Below, piece by piece: positions 1 to 7,341 of a stretch of 64,000 nt of DNA; the first letter of the stretch is position 1, and the number at the start of each line of letters is the position of its first letter. The notes beneath the pieces were generated by a model. That model searched no databases. It was not told the DNA's origin and saw only the letters and a program-made list of their open reading frames with translations. The stretch covers positions 1 through 64,000 of the forward strand of contig NZ_BMNH01000037.1 in NCBI RefSeq assembly GCF_014646355.1, given 5' to 3'. Made by a program: the position numbers and the translations under genes. Source of the DNA: Nonomuraea cavernae. Its GTDB lineage: Bacteria > Actinomycetota > Actinomycetes > Streptosporangiales > Streptosporangiaceae.

Positions 1-1
1 C

Positions 2-106
2 TCCATCGCGGCGCTCTTCCTCACCACCGAGGCCGTCATCGCCGAGAAGCCCGAGAAGAACCCTGCCGCTCCCGCCATGCCCGGCGGCGGCGACATGGAC
101 TTCTGA
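2..106 (+). CDS. groEL: Chaperonin GroEL, C-terminal end (partial)
   Basis: Only the last 34 codons are inside the window; the gene begins upstream. The visible residues begin SIAALFLTTEAVIAEKPEK and finish with a short PAMPGGGDMDF tail. The TEAVIAEKPE segment is near-invariant in the last helix of GroEL, and the Gly/Met-rich tail is the flexible C-terminus that projects into the folding chamber. The protein is the 60-kDa subunit of the cytosolic ATP-dependent folding chamber. The GGM-like tail, rather than a His-rich one, fits the housekeeping GroEL2-type paralogue of actinobacteria, but groEL1 versus groEL2 cannot be settled from this fragment. A strong hairpin follows the stop codon. Confidence 0.93.
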   Translation, partial: SIAALFLTTEAVIAEKPEKNPAAPAMPGGGDMDF

Positions 107-124
107 GCCAGCTCGTCCATCACC

Positions 125-157
125 AGGGCGGCCCGACCACATTGGTCCGGCCGCCCT
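125..157 (+). terminator. Hairpin terminator after groEL
   Basis: AGGGCGGCC pairs with GGCCGCCCT, and the stem continues inward through a GACCA/TGGTC pairing with one mismatch, leaving a tiny loop. It starts 18 nt after the groEL stop and is followed by a short TTGTGTTTC stretch. The rest of the interval up to the next gene shows nothing recognisable. Confidence 0.8.
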
Positions 158-316
158 TGTGTTTCTCCCTCCTTTACGGCACCGCCAAGGAGGGCCCACC
201 CGCCGCACGTGGCTGAGGGCCTCCAGGGAGACGCCCGCTGACCCGCATCCTGCCGCCCCGCCGCAACGGCGCCTTGCCGGCCGTCTGGATGGCCCTGACG
301 GGCACCCCTGCCTACA

Positions 317-847
317 TCACACCCCGAAGTGGGGGACGATGAGGCCGCGGGCGAGGGTGTTGGCGGTGATGTTGAAGCCGACGACCGCCGGGCTCGTGTC
401 GCTGTCGACGCCCAGCTTGTCGACGCCCAGGGCGTGGACGGCGAAGACGTAGCGGTGAGGGGTGCCGGGCGGGGGCGCGGCACCGCCGTACTCCTTGCGG
501 TTGTAGTCATTGCGGGCGTGCTGGGCGCCCTCGGGCAGGCCCTTGAACTCAGGCCCGGTGCCCGCCCCGGTGGGCAGCCCGGTCACCGAGGCCGGCACGT
601 CGAACAACACCCAGTGCCAGAACCCGCTGCCGGTGGGCGCGTCGGGGTCGAAACAGGTGACGGCGTAGCCCCGGGTGCCCTCGGGGGCGCCCGACCAGCG
701 CAGGGCGGGCGACAGGTTCTGGCCGGTCATGCCCCAGTCGTTGAAGACGTGGAGATCGCCCAGCCTCTCCCCGTCGGTGATGTCGTCGCTCTCGACCACG
801 AGGGCGGGAACCGACGGCAGGTATTCGTACGGAAGCGGTGCGGGCAC
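317..847 (-). CDS. YbhB/YbcL family Raf-kinase-inhibitor-like protein (PEBP fold)
   Basis: A 176-residue single-domain protein of the phosphatidylethanolamine-binding family. Family hallmarks seen are the ligand-pocket segments SPALRWSGAPEGT, CFDPDAPTGSGFWHWVLFDVP and YGGAAPPPGTPHRYVFAVHALG. Bacterial members are small cytosolic or periplasmic proteins of mostly unknown substrate; TfiA-like and Rv2140c-like homologues bind small ligands. The GTG start is preferred because AAGGAGG lies 5 nt upstream of it; an in-frame ATG 33 nt further up has no comparable ribosome site. There is no signal peptide, so it is probably cytoplasmic. It runs convergently to groEL and downstream of the helD-like gene, and may be read from the same transcript. 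Confidence 0.88.
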   Translation of the reverse strand: MPAPLPYEYLPSVPALVVESDDITDGERLGDLHVFNDWGMTGQNLSPALRWSGAPEGTRGYAVTCFDPDAPTGSGFWHWVLFDVPASVTGLPTGAGTGPEFKGLPEGAQHARNDYNRKEYGGAAPPPGTPHRYVFAVHALGVDKLGVDSDTSPAVVGFNITANTLARGLIVPHFGV

Positions 848-937
848 GGCATCCTCCTTGGGTGAGATCCTCTTCGTCATCCTAAGACCGGCTCCCGGCC
901 TCGCCAGGAGGCCAGGTGGACTCGCACCTCAGCCCGG

Positions 938-2950
938 TCAGGAGGCCAGGTGGGCCGGCAGCGGCCGGTCGTGCAGGACGGTGAGCGAGGTGACCGCTCG
1001 GGTGAGCACCACGTAGAGCCGGGCCAGGCCGCGCGGCTCCGCCTCGACGATGTCGGCCGGCTCCACCACGATCACGTGGTCGTACTCCAGGCCCTTGGCC
1101 AGCGTGGCCGGGATGACGAGCAGCCGGTGCTCCTCGGTCGAGTCGGGCCCGAGGACGGCGTGGGGGAGGCCGGTCAGCGCCTCGGACACCCGGCCGGTCA
1201 TGGCGTCGGGCACGATGACGCCGATGGAGCCCTCGCGGTCGAGCGCCTCGCGGGCCGCCGTGACCACGTCGACGGCCGGCCGTACGGTGAGGGAGCCCGC
1301 GCCGGGGCGCAGCGAACGCGGCGGGGCCAGGCCCGGGGCGATCGAGGGGAGCAGGCGGGCGGCGAAGTCGAGCACCTCGCGCGGCACGCGGAAGCCGAGC
1401 GTCAGCTCGGTGACCTCGCCCTCCGGCTGGCCGAGGTGCTTGAGCACGGTCTCCCAGGAGCTGGTCGACCAGGGCGTGGTGCCCTGCGCGAGGTCGCCGA
1501 GGACGGTCGCCGAGCCGTTGCGGCAGCGGCGGCCGAGCGCGCGCAGCTGCATCTCCGACAGGTCCTGGGCCTCGTCCACGATCAGGTGGCCGAGCGACGG
1601 GGTGCGTTCGATCAGGTCGCCGAGCTCGTCGAGCAGCGCGGCGTCGGCCGCCGACCACTTCGCGGACCGCCATCCCCGGGGCGGCTTCGGCCAGAGCAGT
1701 GACCGCTGCTCGTCGGGCGTCAGGTCGTTCCGCGCGGCCTTGGCCAGGAACTCAGGGTCGGACAGCAGGCGGTGGAGCACCTGCTCGGGCGCCAGCTTGG
1801 GCCAGACCGCGTCGACGAGCTGCTTGACCGGCCTGGACCTGGCCACGGCGTCCTGCACCCGGTCGTCGGGCGACTCGCCGCGCTGCTCCATGCGGACCAG
1901 CACCTGGTGGGCCAGCCGCTGGGCCAGGGCCGCCCGGCCGGGGCCGTAGCGGGTGGTGCCGCGCAGCGAGGCGACGATCTCGCGCACCTCGTGGTCGGCG
2001 ACGCGGTGGCGGTAGGCGCCCTTGCTGAACACCAGGCCCTCTTCGGGCTTGACGATGTGCAGCCAGAGCGCGCGGTCGAGGACCGCGGCCATCCGCGCGT
2101 CGCCCTTGATCGCCGACACCGAGGGGTCCTCCGGCGCGGCGTGCTCGCCGAGCAGGCCCGGGACCGTCGTCTGGTCGACCTTGACCTCGCCCAGTGCGGG
2201 GAGCACGGAGGAGATGTAGGACAGGAAGGCGCGGTTGGGGCCGACGATCATCACGCCCGACCTGGCCAGCCGCTCGCGGTGGGTGAAGAGGAGGTAGGCG
2301 GCCCGGTGCAGCCCGACCGCGGTCTTGCCGGTGCCGGGCGCGCCCTGCACGCACACGGTCTGCGCCAGGCCGGAGCGGACGATCTCGTCCTGGTCGGGCT
2401 GGATCGTGGCCACGATGTCGCGCATCGGGCCGGTGCGCGGGCGTTCGATCTCCTCGGTGAGGATCCGGGACGGGCCGATCTCGCCGCCCTCGGCCAGCGG
2501 CTCGTCCTCGTACGCGGTCAGCCGGCCGCCGTGGTAGCCGAACCGGCGCCGACGTACGACGTCCATCGGCTGGGCGGGGCTGGCCTGGTAGAAGGCGCGG
2601 GACACCGGGGCGCGCCAGTCGATGACCAGCGGACGGCTGGCGCCGTCGTGCACGTGGCGGCGGCCGACGTAGATGGTGCCCGGCAGGTCGTCGTCGGCGG
2701 AGCGGTCGAGGCGGCCGAAGAACAGCGGCGTGTCGGGGTGGTCGGCCAGGGCGGCCACCCGCTGGTCGAGCAGCGACTGGAGGATCTGCTGCGAGACCCA
2801 GTCGCCCGCCGCGTCGGCCGACAGCGACTGGGCGTGCGCGCGCATCGCCCGCAGCGCGGCCCTGGAGTCGGCCAGGTGCGCCTGTTCGGCGGCGAGCACG
2901 ACGGAGGGTAGGTCGGAGGGTATGTCGGGTGCCAACTGGTGTGCGGGCAT
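938..2950 (-). CDS. HelD/HelR-type UvrD-like helicase (RNA polymerase-associated ATPase)
   Basis: A 670-residue SF1 ATPase. An N-terminal coiled region (about residues 15-70) precedes the conserved block FFGRLD...IYVGRRHV...VIDWRAP (about 78-113). A Q-like motif IQPDQDEIVR sits near 183, Walker A GAPGTGKT at 203-210, and Walker B VDEAQDLSEMQL near 457. This order, with a long insertion between Walker A and B, is that of HelD, which strips stalled RNA polymerase off DNA using ATP. HelR members protect against rifamycins. No rifamycin-associated palindromic element is visible upstream, so rifamycin induction is not supported. The start ATG has GGGAGG at a 9-nt spacing. Confidence 0.88.
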   Translation of the reverse strand: MPAHQLAPDIPSDLPSVVLAAEQAHLADSRAALRAMRAHAQSLSADAAGDWVSQQILQSLLDQRVAALADHPDTPLFFGRLDRSADDDLPGTIYVGRRHVHDGASRPLVIDWRAPVSRAFYQASPAQPMDVVRRRRFGYHGGRLTAYEDEPLAEGGEIGPSRILTEEIERPRTGPMRDIVATIQPDQDEIVRSGLAQTVCVQGAPGTGKTAVGLHRAAYLLFTHRERLARSGVMIVGPNRAFLSYISSVLPALGEVKVDQTTVPGLLGEHAAPEDPSVSAIKGDARMAAVLDRALWLHIVKPEEGLVFSKGAYRHRVADHEVREIVASLRGTTRYGPGRAALAQRLAHQVLVRMEQRGESPDDRVQDAVARSRPVKQLVDAVWPKLAPEQVLHRLLSDPEFLAKAARNDLTPDEQRSLLWPKPPRGWRSAKWSAADAALLDELGDLIERTPSLGHLIVDEAQDLSEMQLRALGRRCRNGSATVLGDLAQGTTPWSTSSWETVLKHLGQPEGEVTELTLGFRVPREVLDFAARLLPSIAPGLAPPRSLRPGAGSLTVRPAVDVVTAAREALDREGSIGVIVPDAMTGRVSEALTGLPHAVLGPDSTEEHRLLVIPATLAKGLEYDHVIVVEPADIVEAEPRGLARLYVVLTRAVTSLTVLHDRPLPAHLAS

Positions 2951-3006
2951 GCGGAAGGGCCTCCCAGGTGAGAGTGGACGGAGGTGGTAGAGGTAGCGAG
3001 CAGGCC

Positions 3007-3035
3007 ATTTTAGTCGTCGGCCGGGCAGGCTTCCA
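3007..3035 (-). promoter_or_regulatory. Candidate promoter of the helD-like gene
   Basis: On the minus strand a TAAAAT -10 box (5 of 6 to consensus, and conspicuously AT-rich for this genome) lies 17 nt after a weak TGGAAG -35. The predicted transcript would have a leader of about 50 nt. Confidence 0.45.
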
Positions 3036-3063
3036 CAGCATTTAGCCGGGGTACAGGCAGGGC

Positions 3064-3408
3064 GTGGGACGCGTCCACCTGGGCTTCTCGCCGATCATTC
3101 CCACCATCGCGAGTCTTCTGCTCGCGTCACTCTGGGGGCTGTCGGTGTTCGCGGGCTGGGGGTTGGAGGCGTTCTGCGCGGGGGGCGAGCCGGCGGCGGG
3201 TTGCGCGCGGCGGCTCGGCTCGGTCTCGGCGGTGTCGGGGCTGTTCGCCGTGCTGGCCGCCTGTTGTACGGCCGGTGCCTGGCTGGCCCCGCGGGCCAGG
3301 CAGGATCCACGCGTGTTCACCTGGTTCATGGGCGCCGGCCTGGCCGCCTGGATCGCGGCCGAAGGAGTGCTCTTCGTCGGCGGTCTGCTCGCCATTGCGC
3401 GAACCTGA
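3064..3408 (+). CDS. Small conserved-looking membrane protein
   Basis: A 114-residue protein that I do not recognise. The sequence shows three hydrophobic segments: about residues 10-33 (SPIIPTIASLLLASLWGLSV), about 52-75 and about 88-110, with short polar loops. Two cysteines (FCAGG, GCARR) in the first loop could be disulfide-bonded outside the membrane. It is divergent from the helD-like gene and convergent with xpb. The GTG start has no clear ribosome site, so translation may be leaderless or start elsewhere. Its regular hydrophobic pattern is what argues that it is real; no function is proposed. Confidence 0.6.
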   Translation: MGRVHLGFSPIIPTIASLLLASLWGLSVFAGWGLEAFCAGGEPAAGCARRLGSVSAVSGLFAVLAACCTAGAWLAPRARQDPRVFTWFMGAGLAAWIAAEGVLFVGGLLAIART

Positions 3409-3578
3409 GAACTGGCCGATAAAACCGAAACATTCGGGCATATCAGGTGGATTTGTCGGATCATGAGGGTATGTCGCTGGGCGGTTGATTGCGGCGGCAA
3501 CAGTACGCAGGTGAGGGGGGTGGTTCGATTGTCGACGGCCCGCGGAGTCTCGTGGACGTGACACGAATGCCGGTGCCT

Positions 3579-3601
3579 GGCCGCTCCGAGGATGAGCGGC
3601 C
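3579..3601 (-). terminator. Hairpin terminator after xpb
   Basis: Perfect 8-bp stem GGCCGCTC/GAGCGGCC with a 7-nt loop, beginning a few bases beyond the xpb stop codon. It could also end the convergent small membrane gene. There is no T-tract, as is common in actinobacteria. Confidence 0.65.
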
Positions 3602-3606
3602 GGGCC

Positions 3607-5253
3607 TCACACCCCGCCGAGCACGTCGTCGGCGTCGATGATCTGATAGGCGTAACCCTGCTCCGCCAGAAACCTCTGCCGGTGCGCCGCGAACTCCTGG
3701 TCGACCGTGTCCCTGCTCACCACCGTGTAGAAGCGCGCCCCGCCGCCGTCGGCCTTGGGCCGCAGCACCCGCCCGAGCCGCTGCGCCTCCTCCTGGCGTG
3801 ACCCGAACGTGCCCGACACCTGGATGGCCACCGCGGCCTCCGGCAGGTCGATGGAGAAGTTGGCCACCTTGGAGACGACCAGCACCTGGATCTCCTTGTC
3901 GCGGAAGGCCTGGTAGAGGCGCTCCCGCTCCTTGACCCTGGTCTCGCCCTTGATGACCGGCGCGTTGAGGTGCTCGCCCAGCTCGTCGAGCTGGTCGATG
4001 TACTGGCCGATGACCAGCACCTGCTCGCCCAGGTGACGGCGGACCAGCGCCTCGGTGACGTGGGTCTTGGACGGCGTGGTGGCGCAGAACCGGTAGCGCT
4101 CCTCGGACTCGGCCATCGCGTAGGCCAGCCGTTCCTCGTCGCTGAGGGTGACGCGGACCTCCACGCAGTCGGCGGGCGCGATCCAGCCCTGGTTCTCCAT
4201 CTCCTTCCAGGGCGCGTCGTAGCGCTTGGGACCGATCAGCGAGAACACGTCGCCCTCGCGGCCGTCCTCGCGCACCAGCGTCGCGGTCAGGCCCACCCGG
4301 CGGCGGGCCTGCAGATCGGCGGTCATCCGGAAGATCGGCGCGGGCAGCAGGTGCACCTCGTCGTAGACGATCAGGCCCCAGTCGCGCGCGTCGAACAGCT
4401 CCAGGTGGCTGTAGACGCCCTTACGCCTGGTCGTCATCACCTGGTAGGTGGCGATGGTGACCGGGCGGATCTCCTTCTTCGTGCCCGAGTATTCGCCGAT
4501 CTCGTCCTCGGTGAGCGAGGTGCGCTTGATCAGCTCCTGCTTCCACTGGTGGGCGCTCACCGTGTTGGTCACCAGGATCAGCGTGGTGGCCCTGGCATGG
4601 GCCATGGCCGCCGCTCCGACGATCGTCTTGCCGGCGCCGCAGGGGAGCACGACCACGCCGGAGCCGCCGTGCCAGAACGCGTCGGCCGCCTCCTGCTGGT
4701 AGGGCCGCAGGTTCCAGCCGTTCTCGGCCAGCTCGATCGGGTGGTGCTCGCCGTCGACGTAGCCGGCCAGGTCCTCGGCCGGCCAGCCCAGCTTGAGCAG
4801 CGCCTGCTTGACGTTGCCCCGGTCGCTCGGGTGCACGATGACCGAGTCGGCGGTCAGGCGCTCGCCCAGCATCGGCTGGATCTTCTTGGACCGCAGCACC
4901 TCTTCGAGCACGGCCCGGTCGGTGGAGGTCAGGACCAGGCCGTTGACGGGGTCCTTCTCCAGCTTGAGCCGGCCGTACCTGGCCATGGTCTCGGCCACGT
5001 CCACGAGCAGCGCGTGGGGCACCGGGTAGCGGCTGAAGCTGATCAGCGCGTCGACGACCTGCTCGGCGTCGTGGCCGGCGGCTCGCGCGTTCCACAGCGC
5101 GAGCGGAGTGACACGGTAGGTGTGGACGTGCTCGGGCGCGCGCTCCAACTCGGCGAACGGCGCGATCGCCTTGCGGCACTCGTCGGCCTTCTCGTGGTCG
5201 ACTTCGAGGAGCAGCGTCTTGTCCGACTGGACGATGAGCGGGCCGTCGTTCAC
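3607..5253 (-). CDS. xpb: DNA repair helicase XPB
   Basis: A 548-residue SF2 helicase of the XPB/ERCC3 family, used in actinobacteria as a 3'-5' DNA-unwinding ATPase in damage processing. An N-terminal DNA-recognition domain begins NDGPLIVQSDKTLLLEVDHE; motif I LPCGAGKT follows, then motif II YDEVHLLPAP, motif III GLTATLVREDG (RED included), and motif VI QRLGRVLRPKADGGG near the C-terminus. It matches Mtb Rv0861c along its whole length. The GTG start is chosen because the translation then starts exactly like the Mtb homologue and AAGGG lies 6 nt upstream; the ATG two codons earlier abuts the same AAGGG. The helicase-associated protein that accompanies it in mycobacteria lies about 2 kb upstream on the same strand. 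Confidence 0.95.
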   Translation of the reverse strand: MNDGPLIVQSDKTLLLEVDHEKADECRKAIAPFAELERAPEHVHTYRVTPLALWNARAAGHDAEQVVDALISFSRYPVPHALLVDVAETMARYGRLKLEKDPVNGLVLTSTDRAVLEEVLRSKKIQPMLGERLTADSVIVHPSDRGNVKQALLKLGWPAEDLAGYVDGEHHPIELAENGWNLRPYQQEAADAFWHGGSGVVVLPCGAGKTIVGAAAMAHARATTLILVTNTVSAHQWKQELIKRTSLTEDEIGEYSGTKKEIRPVTIATYQVMTTRRKGVYSHLELFDARDWGLIVYDEVHLLPAPIFRMTADLQARRRVGLTATLVREDGREGDVFSLIGPKRYDAPWKEMENQGWIAPADCVEVRVTLSDEERLAYAMAESEERYRFCATTPSKTHVTEALVRRHLGEQVLVIGQYIDQLDELGEHLNAPVIKGETRVKERERLYQAFRDKEIQVLVVSKVANFSIDLPEAAVAIQVSGTFGSRQEEAQRLGRVLRPKADGGGARFYTVVSRDTVDQEFAAHRQRFLAEQGYAYQIIDADDVLGGV

Positions 5254-5322
5254 TGACATCCCTTCAAACGGTTGACGCCTATCCAACACATCCGAGGGCA
5301 AGAACAGTCCCCGAACAGGCAA

Positions 5323-5694
5323 TCAGCTGGGCTCTTCGTCGAAATAGCCGTTGAAACCGAGGAAGAGGAACGTGGCGATCGTCAGCACGAAACCCGTGGC
5401 GAACAGGACCCAGCTCCACACGAGCATCCCACGGGCCGCCTCGGGCTCGGTGGTGGTGCGGCCGAGCGCCATCCCCGAGAGCACGGCGCCGGGAATGGCG
5501 AGGATGTTGCAGCAGGAGACGATGGCGAGAAGGTTGAGCACGAGCGCGACGATCGCCTGGGCCCTCGGCCCCTCGGAGTGGGGTCGCGGCGGCGGCCCGT
5601 AGCCGTAGTCCTGACCGTAGTAGGGAGGTGGCTGCTGTCCGTACGGCGCCCCGTAGGGCTGGTACGGATAGTCACCGGGCGGATCCTGGTTCAC
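5323..5694 (-). CDS. DUF4190-type membrane protein with Pro/Tyr-rich N-terminus
   Basis: A 123-residue protein. Residues 1-42 are a cytosolic low-complexity tail rich in PPYYGQ and PYG repeats. Two membrane helices follow (about 46-72 and 90-113), with the DUF4190 signature of small residues and a short loop (ALGRTTTEPEAARG). Function unknown; such proteins are common, often multi-copy, in actinobacteria. The GTG start has AGGAGG at about 7 nt. It lies 69 nt upstream of xpb on the same strand, so co-transcription is possible, but a shared role is not implied. Confidence 0.8.
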   Translation of the reverse strand: MNQDPPGDYPYQPYGAPYGQQPPPYYGQDYGYGPPPRPHSEGPRAQAIVALVLNLLAIVSCCNILAIPGAVLSGMALGRTTTEPEAARGMLVWSWVLFATGFVLTIATFLFLGFNGYFDEEPS

Positions 5695-5772
5695 GTGTTC
5701 ACCTCCTGACGGTCAACATTTATCACGGAATAAGCACGCGTTCGGTCGAGATCGCTCCTTGGCCGGAGTCGA

Positions 5773-7260
5773 TCAGCCCAGCCGCGACCGCAGGGCCTTG
5801 CGGTCGAGCTTGAGCACGCTGGTGACCGGGATCGAGTCGACGAACGTGATCTCGCGGGGATACTTCACCCGGCCCACCCGGTCGCGGGCCCACTCGATCA
5901 GCTCCTCGGCGGCTACGGTGACATCCGGCCTGAGCTGCACGAACGCCACGACCTCCTCGCCGACGCGCGGGTCGGGACGGCCGACGACGCCCGACATCAG
6001 CACGTCGGGATGGGTGTTGAGCGCGTCCTCGACGTCACGCGGGAACACGTTGAACCCGCCCCGGATGATCAGGTCCTTCTTCCGGTCGACGACGTAGAGG
6101 TAGCCGTCGTCGTCCAGGCAGCCGATGTCGCCGGTGCGCAGCTCGCCGCCGGTCATCGTGGTGCCCTCCGGGTCGGCGGCGTGCTCGCCCCAGTAGCCGA
6201 GCATCAGCGAGTCGCCCGCGACGCAGATCTCGCCCGGGTCGCCGGGCTCGGCCTCGTCGCCGGAGGAGTCGCGGATCGTCACCTTGTAGCCGGGCAGCGG
6301 CAGCCCGACGCTGCCCACCCGGCGCCGGCCCGGCGGGTTGAAGGTGGTGACGGCGCTGGTCTCGGTCATGCCGTAGCCCTCGAGGATCTGCACGCCCGGC
6401 ATCCGGCGCTCGAACTCCTCCAGCACCTCGCGGCCGAGCGGCGCCGCCCCGCAGGTCAGGAAGGCCAGGTCGGGCAGCGGATGCCGCTCCAGGGGCTCGG
6501 CCAGCAGCATCTGCAGCATGGCGGGCACCACCGTGCCGTAGCGCACGCGCTGCTCGGCGGCCAGCGTGAGGAACACCTGGGGATCGAACCAGCGCATCAG
6601 CACCGCCTGCTGCGGCACGGTCGCGTGCATCCCGGCGATCGTGACGATCAGCCCGTACGCGTGCGAGAGCGGCACCGGCACGATCGCGCGGTCCATGCCC
6701 TCCTGGTGGGACATCGCGTAGGAGTCCTTGGCCACCTGCCACAGCCCGTGATGGCTGAGCATGACGCCCTTGGCCTTGCCGGTGGTGCCGCCGGTGTACA
6801 TCAGCGCGGCCAGGTCGGCGGGGTCACGCGGCACGGGCCCGTGCTCGGCGGCCCGCTCCAGCTCGCCCGTGTCGACGAAGACCGGGACGCCGGGACCGCC
6901 GGCCAGGGCCGCCTCGACCGTGGGCACCAGCTCCGGCGAGGTCACGATCGCCGCGGCGCCGCTGTCGGTCAGGATGTGACGCAGCTCCTCGGCCCCCACG
7001 AGGAACACCACCGGCGTCACCACCGCGCCGGCCGCCCAGAGCGCCTGGTAGATCAGCGGCACCTCGGGAGAGTTGGCCATCATCACCACGACCCGGTCGC
7101 CCGGCCGGATCCCCGCCTCGACGATCCCGCCGCACACCCGGCGCGCCCGCTCGGCCAAGGCGTGGCTGCGATGCCAGACCCCGTCGTAGAACACCGAGTC
7201 GAAGTCGTCGAACCTGCTCCAGGACTCCTCGGCCAACCGGCCCAGCGTCAGCTCGCTCAC
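5773..7260 (-). CDS. AMP-dependent acyl-CoA synthetase/ligase
   Basis: A 495-residue adenylate-forming enzyme predicted to activate a fatty or other carboxylic acid to acyl-AMP and then acyl-CoA. The A3 P-loop LMYTGGTTGKAKGVMLSH, the A5 motif GYGMTETSA, the A7 motif LRTGDIGCLDDDGYLYVVDRKKDLI (split here by position) and the C-terminal catalytic lysine in SVLKLDRKALR are all present. The start is GTG with GGAGGAG 5 nt upstream; a longer reading adds 24 low-complexity residues that do not look like protein. It sits just downstream of the helicase-associated gene on the same strand. The acid specificity cannot be read from sequence. Confidence 0.9.
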   Translation of the reverse strand: MSELTLGRLAEESWSRFDDFDSVFYDGVWHRSHALAERARRVCGGIVEAGIRPGDRVVVMMANSPEVPLIYQALWAAGAVVTPVVFLVGAEELRHILTDSGAAAIVTSPELVPTVEAALAGGPGVPVFVDTGELERAAEHGPVPRDPADLAALMYTGGTTGKAKGVMLSHHGLWQVAKDSYAMSHQEGMDRAIVPVPLSHAYGLIVTIAGMHATVPQQAVLMRWFDPQVFLTLAAEQRVRYGTVVPAMLQMLLAEPLERHPLPDLAFLTCGAAPLGREVLEEFERRMPGVQILEGYGMTETSAVTTFNPPGRRRVGSVGLPLPGYKVTIRDSSGDEAEPGDPGEICVAGDSLMLGYWGEHAADPEGTTMTGGELRTGDIGCLDDDGYLYVVDRKKDLIIRGGFNVFPRDVEDALNTHPDVLMSGVVGRPDPRVGEEVVAFVQLRPDVTVAAEELIEWARDRVGRVKYPREITFVDSIPVTSVLKLDRKALRSRLG

Positions 7261-7341
7261 GACGTCTCCTCCGCCGGCCCGACCCGGGCGGCCTCTCCGC
7301 GCCCGTACCTGATCCAAACCTTGCCTGATCACCGCGGGACG

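Noticed and set aside
2951..3063. Rifamycin-associated element upstream of the HelD-like gene
   Set aside because: No 19-bp palindrome of that type is visible, so naming the gene helR was not justified.
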